Below, one piece after another: positions 52,259-61,650 of a DNA stretch of 64,000 nucleotides. The notes beneath the pieces were generated by a model. The model was not told the DNA's origin, ran no database searches, and saw only the letters and a program-made list of their open reading frames with translations. Origin of the DNA: Bradyrhizobium sp. OK095 (lineage in GTDB: Bacteria; Pseudomonadota; Alphaproteobacteria; Rhizobiales; Xanthobacteraceae); contig NZ_FOBX01000017.1 in NCBI RefSeq assembly GCF_900109945.1, forward strand, positions 62,001 through 126,000, in the 5' to 3' direction. Numbering within the stretch: the stretch's first letter is position 1; every line of letters starts with the position of its first letter. A program made the translations under genes and the position numbers.

Positions 52259-54345
52259 CGCTCGCGAGCTGGACCTGCGTCGGGGCAGGAGGGGGGACCT
52301 GTACGGCGTCGGGATCCGGCAGCATCAACGATAATGCGGTCGATCTTCCCGTTGGCGGGAGCGTGACTTATACGCTCCAAGCCACGGTTTCACCTTCGGC
52401 GTTGACAGCCGCCAATCTGAACAATACCGCAACCGTGACAACGCCCGGCGGCACCACGGACCCAAACCCGGGCAACAACTCAAGCACGGATAGTGATGTC
52501 GTCGCCGCCGGAGTCGATCTCGTCATCAACATGACGGACGGCGTCACCAGCGTGACCGCGGGTGGAACGACGACCTACACCATCACGGCGAGCAATGCCG
52601 GTCCCAACGCGGCAGACGCGACCGTTTTGGATACCTTGCCCGCGGTGTTGACGGGCGCCACATGGACCTGCAGCGGAGCGGGCGGGGGCACTTGTACCGC
52701 GGCCGGGTCCGGCAATATCAACGATGCGACGGTCACCCTTCCCGCGGGCAGCAGCGTGACCTACACGGTCTCGGCAAGTATTTCGCCGGCCGCAAGTGGA
52801 ACGTTGAGCAATACTGCGACCGTGTCTATCAGGACCGCCTTTCTGAACGAATCCAATACCGCCAATAACAGCGCCACCGATAACGATACGATCGTGCCCG
52901 TGTCCGGGACGGCGACGGCGCTCACCTCGAGCAGCAATCCCAGTCGCCTCGGAGAGTCCGTGACCTTCACCGCATCGGTGACGAGCGGTGGGGGAACGCC
53001 GACGGGAACTGTCACCTTCAAGGACGGCGGAACGACGATCGGCACGGCCGTGCTGTCCGCCGGCGTTGCGAGCTTCGCGACGTCTGCCCTGACGCGCGGA
53101 TCGCATGCGATCACCGCGAGCTATGGCGGCGGCTTGGGCTTCTCGGCAAGCGTTTCGGCCGTGCTCCAGCAATCGGTCGGCGATCCCCTGGACAGTCTCA
53201 AGCTGCGCGCGATGCAGGTGATTGCAGCGCCGGTCGTTGCGCAGACCTCGGGCCAGGCCATCAGTGGTGCGATCAACAGTGCGATCAACGAGGCGTTCGC
53301 CGGGAATGGTTCGCCGGTGACGATGAACGGCGGTGGTGTGCGCTTCAATTTCGCGGCCGAGACGCCGAATGCCGGGGACCCGGCGGGAGCGGGACTCCCG
53401 CAGAACGCGTTGGCTCTGTCCGCGGATCCTGCCGCGCGGTCCAGCGCGTCTCCGGCCCGCATCGACAACGCCTTCGACGCCCTGGCCTATGCTGCGCCCG
53501 TCAAGGCGACGCCCCTGAGAAGGACTTCGCCGGACTGGTTCGGTTGGGCCGAGGTGCGCGGTGCCGTGCTCGACCACTGGTCCGCACCGGTGCTCGGTGC
53601 GCCCGCCACGGCCTCGACCTTGTATGGAAACCAGGTCAATTTGCTGGCTGGCCTGACATGGAAGGCGACGCCTGTCCTCGCGGTCGGCGCGCTCGGCGGC
53701 TACGAGACCTTCGACTATCGCTCCGACGCGCTCCAGGGGCGCCTCAAGGGCGATGGCTGGACGGTCGGCTCCTATCTCGGCTGGCTGATGGCCACCAGCC
53801 TGCGCTTCGACGCGGGTGTCGCCTATTCGGGCATTGGCTATGATGGTTCTTCAGGGCTCGCTTCAGCCAATTTCACCGGCCATCGGCTTCTTGTCACCGG
53901 CGGTTTCACCGGGACCTACGCGGCGATGGGCTGGCAGCTCGAGCCATCGCTGCGCGTCTATGCGTTGTGGGAGCACGAAGACGCCTACACCGACACCCTC
54001 GGGACGCAGCAGGCGGCGCGCAACTTCTCCACCGGCCGCGCCAGCGCCGGTGCAAAGGTCGCCTATCCCTTCACAATATCGCCGGGCACCCAGATCGCGC
54101 CCTATGCCGGTGTCTACAGCGATTACTATTTCAATCGCGACGACGCAGCGCAGCTCCTGATCCTCGGGACCGTTCCGACGGCCTACGCGCTCGACGGCTG
54201 GTCGGCGCGCGCCGTGGGTGGCGTCACGGCGCAGTTTGCCAATGGTGGGCAGATTGCGCTCGGCGCCGAGCGCGCGGGTCTTGGCGGCAATGTGGGTCTG
54301 TGGACCTACCGTGCCCGCGCATCGGTCCCGTTCGGAGCCCGATAA
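52171..54345 (+). pseudogene. 5'-truncated DUF11-repeat autotransporter gene
   Basis: The frame is intact to the stop but has lost its start and signal peptide. Order: the rear part of one DUF11 repeat (from TYTITVGNAGP), a full second DUF11 repeat (VDLVINMTDGVTSVTAGGTTTYTITASNAGP...), an Ig-like domain (ATALTSSSNPSRLGESVTFTASV...GTVTFKDGGTTIG), a linker, and from ~53530 a C-terminal autotransporter barrel (WFGWAEVRGAVLDHW...AYSGIGYDGSS...). It joins the permease gene inside the first DUF11 repeat, in a different frame. Upstream in-frame codons (51940 onward) are only the permease read out of frame. Alternatively the join is an assembly error. Confidence 0.8.
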
Positions 54346-54382
54346 GCGAGCTGCGGCCGGCGCGCGGGAATGGCGTGTCCGG

Positions 54383-55045
54383 CTATCCGGCCTGATCTTC
54401 AGGCGCACAGAACATCGCAATCGCAAGATCGATCCGCTTGTCCAGCATGCGTCGATTGGGCCGGAATCCGTCATCGGTCAGCAGCCTGAAATGGTCGTGG
54501 CTGAACACCATGCCGAGCAGCATCTCGGCGACGAAACGCAGCGGCAAGCCTGCGAGGCGCGGCTCCAGACGCACTGTCTTGAGCAGGTCCGCGACGTCGT
54601 CCGTGCCGTTCTCCAAAATGACCTCGGCGAACATGCGGCCGAGGCCCGGCGAGGCCTGACGCTCGCCGATGATCAGGCGATGCAGCGCGATCTCGCCCGG
54701 TGCCAGCGCGACGTCGGCAATTTTGCGGAGCGAGTGCCGTAGCCGCGCCGACGGCGGTCCCTCGAGGGAAACGTCCGCGAAATGAACCTTGGGCAGGCTG
54801 CCCAGCAGCATCGCGCGGAACAGCTCGGTCTTGCTCTCGAATAATTTGTAGAGCGTCTTCTTCGACATTCCCGCGGCGCCGGCGATGTCGTCCATCGTCG
54901 TTGCGGCAAAACCCTTGCTGGTGAAGGTGTCCTTCGCCGCCGCCAGCAACTGCGCCATGCGCGCGTCCGGCGCGGGAAGGTTAACGCTTCGTTGCGGAGA
55001 GGGCGTGCCCGCGGGGCGCCCGCGACTGATCGATGCTCTTGCCAT
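54383..55045 (-). CDS. TetR/AcrR family regulator
   Basis: A 220-residue regulator. An N-terminal basic, proline-rich lead precedes the TetR helix-turn-helix (LLAAAKDTFTSKGFAATTMDDIAGAAGMSKKTLYKLFESKTELFRAM). The C-terminal ligand domain (about 80-215) is of the AefR-like type (LHRLIIGERQASPGLGRMFAEV). It is divergent from an RND efflux operon with two dyads in between, so it is very likely the local repressor. Confidence 0.93.
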   Translation of the reverse strand: MARASISRGRPAGTPSPQRSVNLPAPDARMAQLLAAAKDTFTSKGFAATTMDDIAGAAGMSKKTLYKLFESKTELFRAMLLGSLPKVHFADVSLEGPPSARLRHSLRKIADVALAPGEIALHRLIIGERQASPGLGRMFAEVILENGTDDVADLLKTVRLEPRLAGLPLRFVAEMLLGMVFSHDHFRLLTDDGFRPNRRMLDKRIDLAIAMFCAPEDQAG

Positions 55046-55123
55046 AACTGCCGCCGAATATGAGCCGCTTCACGACTGCTTGAACGGAAATGTGAAGCAA
55101 GCCTAGCACTTGACTTCGGAGAA

Positions 55124-55163
55124 GGAAACTACCAAGTTTCCCAATGGAAACCGAAGAGTTTCC
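55124..55163. promoter_or_regulatory. Two 18-bp operators between the TetR gene and the RND operon
   Basis: GGAAACTACCAAGTTTCC (55124-55141) is a dyad with 7-base arms; GGAAACCGAAGAGTTTCC (55146-55163) is the same dyad with 6-base arms. Their centres are 22 bases apart, two helical turns, so dimers would sit on one face. TTGACT at 55110-55115 could be a -35 for the pump genes, placing the first site inside the promoter. Confidence 0.65.
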
Positions 55164-55228
55164 GAATGTTTCTGTTGCCGTGATCTCGCCTCAGGTCGGT
55201 CCGCAACACCATCACATGGATCGACATC

Positions 55229-56431
55229 ATGCGTCCCCCGATCGCCCGCGCTGTTCCATTGATTGCCTTGCTGCTGCTCGCAGGTTGCGGCGAGGAGAGC
55301 CAGAAGCCGGCAGCGCAGGTGGCGCCGGAAGTCGGCGTGATCACGTTGAAGCCGCAGGAGGCAAAAATCTCGACGGTCCTGCCGGGCCGCGTCGTCGCCT
55401 ACCAGACCTCCGAAGTCCGACCGCAAGTCACCGGCATCCTGCTCAAGCGCAACTTCGTGGAGGGCGCCGAGGTCAGGGAGGGCGACCTGCTCTATGAGAT
55501 CGATCCGGTCCAGTACAACGCCGCGCTGGCCAGTGCCGAGGCCGCCGTGCAGAGGGCGGACGCGACGCTGGTCAGCGTCAAGCTGAAAGCCGCGCGCAAG
55601 ACCCAGCTGCTTCAGACCAATGCCGCGAGCCAGCAGGACGTCGACGACGCGGTCGCCGCCTACAAGCAGGGCGAGGCCGATGTGAAGGCGGCGCAGGCCA
55701 ACCGCGACACCGCCGCGATCTCGCTGGATCGCACCAAGGTCACCGCGTCGATCTCGGGCCGGATCGGCAAGTCCACCATTACGCCGGGCGCGCTCGTCAC
55801 CGCGAGCCAAGCGACCGCGATGACGACGGTCCAGCAGCTTGACCCTGTTTATGTCGATCTCGACCAGTCGACCTCCGAGATGGAGCGCCTGCGCAGCCAG
55901 ATCGCGGGCGGAAAGCTCAAGCGTCCCGCTGATGGCGTGCAGGTCGAGCTTCTGATGGAGAGCGGCAAGACCTACGGCCACAAGGGCAAATACGGCTTCA
56001 CCGATGCGAGCGTCAACGAGAGCACCGGCTCGGTCTCATCGCGCGCGATCTTCGCCAACCCCGAGCGCGCGCTGCTGCCCGGCATGTATGTGCGTGCGCG
56101 GGTCGTCGCCGGCGTCGATCCGGCCGCGATCCTGGTGCCGCAGCGCGCGGTCTCGCGCAATCCGCTGGGGCAGGCGGTGGCGCTGTTCGTCGACAAGGAC
56201 AACAAGATCGAGCAGCGCACGCTCGACCTCGGCGAGGACGTCGACGGCAATTGGCTGGTGCGATCAGGCGCCAATGCGGGCGATCGCCTCGTCGTCGATG
56301 GCACCCAGAAGGCGCGCCCCGGCGCCGCCGTGAAGACAGTCGAGGTCGCAGTGGATCCGGCGACCGGCCTTGCGGTGAACCCGACGCGGCAGGCCGATGC
56401 GCGGCCTGCGGCTGCGACAACCGAGCAATAA
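55229..56431 (+). CDS. RND efflux periplasmic adaptor (AcrA/MexA type)
   Basis: Membrane-fusion subunit of a tripartite drug pump. It has 400 residues, with a lipoprotein signal (ARAVPLIALLLLAGCGEES, lipid on the Cys). A barrel-sandwich domain (VLPGRVVAYQTSEVRPQVTGILLKRNF...EGDLLYEIDP), an alpha-hairpin (AALASAEAAVQRADATLVS... to QANRD), then beta-barrel and membrane-proximal domains (LLPGMYVRARVVAGVDPAAILVPQRAVSRNPLGQ) follow. The transporter gene starts 5 bases after its stop. No outer-membrane channel gene follows. Confidence 0.95.
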   Translation: MRPPIARAVPLIALLLLAGCGEESQKPAAQVAPEVGVITLKPQEAKISTVLPGRVVAYQTSEVRPQVTGILLKRNFVEGAEVREGDLLYEIDPVQYNAALASAEAAVQRADATLVSVKLKAARKTQLLQTNAASQQDVDDAVAAYKQGEADVKAAQANRDTAAISLDRTKVTASISGRIGKSTITPGALVTASQATAMTTVQQLDPVYVDLDQSTSEMERLRSQIAGGKLKRPADGVQVELLMESGKTYGHKGKYGFTDASVNESTGSVSSRAIFANPERALLPGMYVRARVVAGVDPAAILVPQRAVSRNPLGQAVALFVDKDNKIEQRTLDLGEDVDGNWLVRSGANAGDRLVVDGTQKARPGAAVKTVEVAVDPATGLAVNPTRQADARPAAATTEQ

Positions 56432-56436
56432 CCGCC

Positions 56437-59400
56437 ATGTCGCATTTCTTCATCAAGCGGCCGATTTTCGCCTGGGTCATCGCCATCCTGATCATGCTGG
56501 GCGGCGTGCTCGCGATCATGCGGCTGCCGATCGCGCAATATCCGCAGATCGCCCCGACCGTCGTCACGATCACGGCGACCTATCCCGGCGCCAACGCCGA
56601 GACCGCGGAGAACTCGGTGACCAAGGTCATCGAGCAGAACATGACCGGCCTCGACTATCTCCAGTACATGTCGTCGTCGAGCACCTCGACCGGCGTCGTG
56701 CAGATCTCGCTGACCTTCACCAACGAGGCCGATGCCGACATCGCCCAGGTGCAGGTACAGAACAAGCTCCAGCTCGCGACCCCGCTATTGCCCCAGGTGG
56801 TGCAGCAGCAGGGCATCAAGGTCGTGAAATCGTCGTCGAGCTTTTTGATGGTGCTCGGATTCGTCTCCGAGGACGGCCGGCTCAGTGCCAGCGACATCGC
56901 CGACTATGTGGCGTCCTCGATCAACGATCCGATCAGCCGCGTCGCCGGTGTCGGCCAGGTGCAGCTGTTCGGCTCCGAATACGCCATGCGGATCTGGCTC
57001 GATCCCGACAAGCTCGCCAAATACAATCTGATGCCGGGCGACGTCACGACGGCGATCCAGGCCCAGAACACCCAGGTTACCGCCGGCCAGCTCGGCGGAC
57101 TTCCGTCCGTGGGCGGCCAGCAGCTCAACGCCACCATCACCTCGCAGAGCCGGCTGCAGACCGTCGAGCAGTTCAAGGACATCATCCTGCGCACCGCGTC
57201 GTCGGGCCAGACGGTCCGCATCGGCGACGTCGCGCGGGTCGAGCTCGGCTCGAAATCCTACGATTCCACCGCGCGCTATAATGGCAAGCCGGCTTCAGGC
57301 ATGGGCATCAGCCTTGCGACCGGCGCCAATGCGGTTGCGACCGCGGAAGCGGTGAAGACGCGCATCGCCCAGCTCAGTGCCACCATGCCGCAGGGGCTCC
57401 GCGTCATCTATCCCTACGACACCACGCCGTTCGTCAAGCTGTCGATCGAAAAGGTCGTGCACACACTGTTCGAAGCGATCGTCCTCGTCTTCGTCGTGAT
57501 GTATGTGTTCCTGCAGAGCTGGCGCGCCACCATCATTCCGACCATCGCGGTGCCGGTGGTGCTGCTCGGGACCTTCGGCGTGCTGTCGCTGGCCGGCTAT
57601 TCCATCAACACGCTGACGATGTTCGCGATGGTGCTGGCGATCGGCCTGCTGGTCGACGATGCCATCGTCGTGGTCGAGAACGTCGAGCGCGTCATGGTCG
57701 AGGAGCATCTCGGCCCGCGCGAGGCGACCGAGAAATCCATGCGCGAGATCACCGGCGCGCTGGTCGGGATCGGCGTCGTGCTCTCCGCCGTGTTCATCCC
57801 GATGGCGTTCTTCAACGGCTCGGTCGGCATCATCTACCGGCAGTTCGCGCTGACCATCGTCACCGCCATGCTGCTCTCGGTGCTGGTGGCGCTGGTGCTG
57901 ACGCCGGCCTTGTGCGCGACCATTTTGAAGCCGCCGAAACATCATGGCAGCCAGCGCGGCCTGTTCGGGCTGTTCAACCGCGGCTTTGACCGCATGGCCG
58001 ATGGCTATCAGCGCAGCGCGGGCGCGGCGGTCAGGCGTATCGCCGGCGTCATGATCGCCTTCGTCGCGATCGTCTCCGCCATGGTCATCCTGTTTCAGCG
58101 GCTGCCGAGCTCGTTCCTGCCCGAAGAGGACCAGGGCACGATCATGACCCTGATCCAGCTTCCGGTCGGCGCCACCTCGGCGCGCACGCTCGAGGTCATC
58201 AAGCAGGTCGAGCATCAATACCTCGATAACGAGAAGGACGCCGTGGAAGGCGTGTTCGCGGTGAGCGGCTTCAGCTTTGCCGGCCAGGGGCAGAACGTCG
58301 GTCTTGCCTTCGTCAGCCTGAAACCGTTCGACGCGCGCAAGAGTCCTGCGACCTCGGCGCAGGCCGTGGTTGGCCGCGCCATGGGCGCCTTCGCAAAGAT
58401 CCGCGACGCCATGGTGTTTGCCATATTGCCGCCCTCGATTCCCGGCTTCGGCAATGCCGGCGGCTTCGACCTTTACCTCCAGGACACCGGCGGCAATGGT
58501 CACGAGGCGCTGATCCAGGCGCGCAACCAGCTGCTCGGCCAGCTCGGGGCGGACAAGCGCGTGGCGCAGGCGCGGCCGAACGGCCAGGACGATACACCGC
58601 AATTCAACCTCGACGTCGACCAGGCCAAGGCCACCGCGCTCGGCGTCAACCTGAGCGATCTCAACACCACGCTGTCGGCGGCCTGGGGCGGCGCCTATGT
58701 CAACGACTTCATTGACCGTGGCCGCGTCAAGCAGGTCTACGTGCAAAGCGATGCGCCGTTCCGGATGGACACCAGCGACATCGGCCGCTGGTATGTCCGC
58801 AACACGGCAGGCTCCATGGTGCCGTTCTCGGCGCTGTCGACCGATCGCTGGAGCTTTGGTTCGCCGCGCCTCGAACGCTACAACGGCGTTGCAGCCGTCG
58901 AGCTTCAGGGACAGGCGGGGCAGGGCGTCAGCTCGGGCGTCGCCATGCAGGCGGTGGAAGAGCAGATGGCCAAGCTCCCGAAAGGCTACGGCCACGAATG
59001 GACCGGATTGTCGTTCCAGGAGCGGCTCACCGGCAGCCAGACGCTGTATCTGTACTCGATCTCGCTGCTGATCGTGTTCCTCAGCCTTGCCGCGCTGTAC
59101 GAGAGCTGGTCGGTGCCGTTCGCGGTGATACTGACGGTGCCGATCGGCGTGCTCGGCGCGCTGGTCGGAGCGACGCTGTTCAACCAGGCCAACGACGTCT
59201 ATTTCCAGGTCGGCCTGCTTACCACGATCGGTCTCGCCGCGAAGAATGCGATCCTGATCGTCGAATTCGCGCTGGAGCAGATCGCGGCTGGCCGCAGCCT
59301 CGTCGACGCCACGCTGCATGCGGCGCGCCAGCGCCTGCGTCCGATCCTGATGACCTCGCTCGCCTTCATCCTCGGCGTGCTGCCGCTGGCGGTGGCGACA

Positions 59401-59577
59401 GGGGCGGGCTCCGCCAGCCAGAACGCGGTCGGCATCGGCGTTGCCGGCGGCATGATCGCGGCAACCGTGCTGGGGATCTTTTTCGTCCCCGCGCTGTTCG
59501 TGCTGGTCAAGCGCATCTTCCCGGGCGCGCGGACGGATGCTGCCGCCTCGGCGCCGCTTGCGGAGCCCGCGGAATAG
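56437..59577 (+). CDS. RND multidrug efflux transporter (AcrB/HAE1 type)
   Basis: Proton-driven inner-membrane pump of 1046 residues. The N-terminus MSHFFIKRPIFAWVIAILIM, the porter domains (MRLPIAQYPQIAPTVVTITATYPGANAETAENSVT) and the TM4 relay with the Asp pair (FAMVLAIGLLVDDAIVVVENVERVM) are all canonical, as is the C-terminal repeat half (GLAAKNAILIVEFALEQ). The frame is open from 56251 inside the adaptor gene, but 56437 is the family start. It forms one operon with the adaptor; the outer-membrane partner must be elsewhere. Confidence 0.97.
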   Translation: MSHFFIKRPIFAWVIAILIMLGGVLAIMRLPIAQYPQIAPTVVTITATYPGANAETAENSVTKVIEQNMTGLDYLQYMSSSSTSTGVVQISLTFTNEADADIAQVQVQNKLQLATPLLPQVVQQQGIKVVKSSSSFLMVLGFVSEDGRLSASDIADYVASSINDPISRVAGVGQVQLFGSEYAMRIWLDPDKLAKYNLMPGDVTTAIQAQNTQVTAGQLGGLPSVGGQQLNATITSQSRLQTVEQFKDIILRTASSGQTVRIGDVARVELGSKSYDSTARYNGKPASGMGISLATGANAVATAEAVKTRIAQLSATMPQGLRVIYPYDTTPFVKLSIEKVVHTLFEAIVLVFVVMYVFLQSWRATIIPTIAVPVVLLGTFGVLSLAGYSINTLTMFAMVLAIGLLVDDAIVVVENVERVMVEEHLGPREATEKSMREITGALVGIGVVLSAVFIPMAFFNGSVGIIYRQFALTIVTAMLLSVLVALVLTPALCATILKPPKHHGSQRGLFGLFNRGFDRMADGYQRSAGAAVRRIAGVMIAFVAIVSAMVILFQRLPSSFLPEEDQGTIMTLIQLPVGATSARTLEVIKQVEHQYLDNEKDAVEGVFAVSGFSFAGQGQNVGLAFVSLKPFDARKSPATSAQAVVGRAMGAFAKIRDAMVFAILPPSIPGFGNAGGFDLYLQDTGGNGHEALIQARNQLLGQLGADKRVAQARPNGQDDTPQFNLDVDQAKATALGVNLSDLNTTLSAAWGGAYVNDFIDRGRVKQVYVQSDAPFRMDTSDIGRWYVRNTAGSMVPFSALSTDRWSFGSPRLERYNGVAAVELQGQAGQGVSSGVAMQAVEEQMAKLPKGYGHEWTGLSFQERLTGSQTLYLYSISLLIVFLSLAALYESWSVPFAVILTVPIGVLGALVGATLFNQANDVYFQVGLLTTIGLAAKNAILIVEFALEQIAAGRSLVDATLHAARQRLRPILMTSLAFILGVLPLAVATGAGSASQNAVGIGVAGGMIAATVLGIFFVPALFVLVKRIFPGARTDAAASAPLAEPAE

Positions 59578-59623
59578 ATCACAAGTCCGGGCGACACGCG
59601 CCGCCCGGACTTGCGCTCGAAAG

Positions 59624-60607
59624 CTACAACGTCATCTGCATCGGTTCAGGATAGTAGTGGAAGCCGTCACCGGCCTTGGCGACATGCCCGTAGCCCGGCC
59701 AGGCGAAGTGATAGGACATGACAGGCGTCTTGTTGGCCGCAAGCATGGTGAGCAGTTTCACGCGCGATTCGGCCGCCTGCTTCGGGTCGGTATCGTAGGA
59801 GAATTCCATCCGGGGACGCTCGAGCAGCAGCACGGGATGGTGTGAGAGGTCGCCAAGGAAGGCGAACGACTTGCCGGCAGACGAGACCATGAAGATGGAG
59901 TGGCCGACGGTGTGGCCTGGCGCCGAGATCGCCTGCACGCCCGGCAGAAATTCCTGGCCGTCCTTAAAGAAGACGATGCGGTCACGGACCGGCAGCAGGT
60001 TCTTGCGGGCGTGAACCACAAAATCCTTGACCGGGCTGCCGAGCTTGCCCTCGTCCGTCCAGAAGTCGAAATCGGTCTGGGAAATGTAAATCTGCGCGTT
60101 CGGAAACAGCGGCTTGCCGCCGTCGTCCACGATGCCGCCGATGTGGTCGATATGGGCATGCGAGCAGACCACGGCATCGATGTCTCCGGGCTTGATGCCG
60201 GCCTCGGTCATGCTCTTCTGCTGCCGCCCGGTGGTGGGGCCGAACATCTTGGATGAGCCCATGCCGGTATCGAACAAGATCAGCTTGTCGCCGGTGTTCA
60301 CGATCGGAGAGTTCTGCTCGAGCACGACATTGTCCGGCGACAGGAAATTGTCCGCCAGCATCTTCTTCACCTCTTCCTTGGAAACGCCGGTGAAGGTGCC
60401 GGAGGGATCGCCGAGCGGCAGCGGACCGTCGGATACGACGGTCACTTCCGCATCGCCGAGAATGAAGCGGTGCCAATAGGGAGTTTGTGTGCCGAGCTTG
60501 GGCGCGCGTGCGATCGCGCTGCTGCCGAGCAGTGTGCTGGCACCAAGGCCAACACCAAGGCCTGCACCGAGCGCGAGCAGGGATCGACGTGAGACATCGC
60601 GTGTCAT
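59624..60607 (-). CDS. Exported MBL-fold metallo-hydrolase
   Basis: A 327-residue metallo-beta-lactamase-fold hydrolase. An N-terminal twin-arginine signal (SRRSLLALGAGLGVGLGAS) indicates folded export to the periplasm. The metal site is HAHIDH (150-155), with later histidines in GHTVGHSIF and HHPV. The region DTGMGSSKMFGPTTGRQQ resembles quorum-quenching or arylsulfatase-like MBL groups, but the substrate cannot be named. GGAGGAAACGC precedes the start. Confidence 0.88.
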   Translation of the reverse strand: MTRDVSRRSLLALGAGLGVGLGASTLLGSSAIARAPKLGTQTPYWHRFILGDAEVTVVSDGPLPLGDPSGTFTGVSKEEVKKMLADNFLSPDNVVLEQNSPIVNTGDKLILFDTGMGSSKMFGPTTGRQQKSMTEAGIKPGDIDAVVCSHAHIDHIGGIVDDGGKPLFPNAQIYISQTDFDFWTDEGKLGSPVKDFVVHARKNLLPVRDRIVFFKDGQEFLPGVQAISAPGHTVGHSIFMVSSAGKSFAFLGDLSHHPVLLLERPRMEFSYDTDPKQAAESRVKLLTMLAANKTPVMSYHFAWPGYGHVAKAGDGFHYYPEPMQMTL

Positions 60608-60869
60608 GCGTTTCCTCCATTTTCTGTTTTGATCCGCACGATTTTTCGCGCGTGATGTTCGGCCCTCGGGCCCACGCAGCGATGCTGCGCCGGTTCAGAC
60701 AAGCTAGCAAGTGGAATTGGTTTTCGAATTGCAGGCTATATCGAAAGCAATCGATGATTGTGTCACGATTGTGTTCGATGACACCATGATGTACGGTCGC
60801 TCTCGCGTCACGACGCGCGTATTCCATCGCACGAACATCGGGCTGCGCTGCGGGCGACTGTCCGCCGTC
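60608..60869. promoter_or_regulatory. Control region upstream of the MBL hydrolase gene
   Basis: No gene is seen here. TTTCGA-N13-TCGAAA (about 60722-60746) and a direct repeat GATTGTGT at 60756-60763 and 60767-60774 (11 bases apart, one helical turn) cluster together. On the minus strand GTGACA and GATATA with an 18-base spacer make a plausible promoter overlapping them. Confidence 0.4.
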
Positions 60870-61535
60870 TTACGCGATCCGCAGCGCGAGGTCGTTTGCT
60901 TCCGTCTCGGCAAAGCCCGCCTGCAAAACCTCTTCGCGCTTGTGGCGCAGATGCGCACGCAGGATGTGCGAGAGGCCGGCGCCATCGCGCCGCTGCAGCG
61001 CGTTGAGGATCGCCTCGTGCTCGCTGACGGCGAACGCCCAGCGCTGCGGCGTCATCGGCGTCACGTAGCGCGCGCGGCGGATGCGCGCGGTCACGGAGGC
61101 GTAGAGCCCGGTCAGCGCGGGATTGCCGGCGGCTGCGACGATGCCCTCGTGAATGGCGCGGTTGCCGCGATAGTACTGGATCAAATCGCCCTCGCGATAA
61201 TGCCGCACCATGTCCGCATGCGCAGCGGCGATCGCGCCGATCTCGGCATCGGTGATGCGCTCGCAGGCGAGTTCGCCGGCCAGCGCCTCGAGACCCTGGC
61301 AGACCTCGAACAGGTCGCGCATGTCCTTGTCGGTCAGTTTTGCTGCGCGCGAGCCGCGATGCGGCAGCAGCTGCACGAGGCCTTCGGCGGCGAGCACCTT
61401 GAGCGCCTCGCGCAGCGGCGTGCGCGAGATCTCGAGCCGCTCGCACAGCTCGCGCTCGGGAATGCGCGCGCCCGGCGGGATTTCACCGTCGAGCAGGATG
61501 GCCCGGATGCGGCCGACCACCTCTTCGTGAAGCAT
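60870..61535 (-). CDS. GntR family regulator (FadR/FCD type)
   Basis: A 221-residue regulator. The N-terminal winged helix (GRIRAILLDGEIPPGARIPERELCERLEISRTPLREALKVLAAEGLVQLLPHRGSRAAKL) is the classic GntR motif. The C-terminal FCD effector domain has the metal-binding residues in NRAIHEGIVAAA and SEHEAILNAL. It is divergent from the enoyl-CoA hydratase-like and CoA-transferase genes and probably represses them until a carboxylic acid or CoA ester appears. Confidence 0.93.
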   Translation of the reverse strand: MLHEEVVGRIRAILLDGEIPPGARIPERELCERLEISRTPLREALKVLAAEGLVQLLPHRGSRAAKLTDKDMRDLFEVCQGLEALAGELACERITDAEIGAIAAAHADMVRHYREGDLIQYYRGNRAIHEGIVAAAGNPALTGLYASVTARIRRARYVTPMTPQRWAFAVSEHEAILNALQRRDGAGLSHILRAHLRHKREEVLQAGFAETEANDLALRIA

Positions 61536-61548
61536 AGGTCAATCTCTA

Positions 61549-61624
61549 TTTTGCATTCAAAAGCGAATTAATCGGCGAAGGAACCGAGATTATAGCTTGA
61601 AAATCCAAATTTTTGCATTCAAAA
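61549..61624. promoter_or_regulatory. Two TTTTGCATTCAAAA operators in the GntR divergent gap
   Basis: The 14-mer TTTTGCATTCAAAA, itself a near-palindrome (TTTTG-N4-CAAAA), occurs at 61549-61562 and again at 61611-61624. The copies are 62 bases apart (about six helical turns), bracketing the AT-rich promoter of the divergent genes. One lies just before the GntR start, the other 27 bases before the hydratase start, an arrangement that allows looping and autoregulation. Confidence 0.6.
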
Positions 61625-61650
61625 ATGTAAAAAACACAGGGGCATGGGAA

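Noticed and set aside
57295..59319. 674-codon frame antisense to the RND transporter
   Set aside because: Composition is Arg/His/Asp/Glu-rich with no domain, and the opposite strand encodes an unmistakable AcrB-type pump. Antisense to a high-GC gene.
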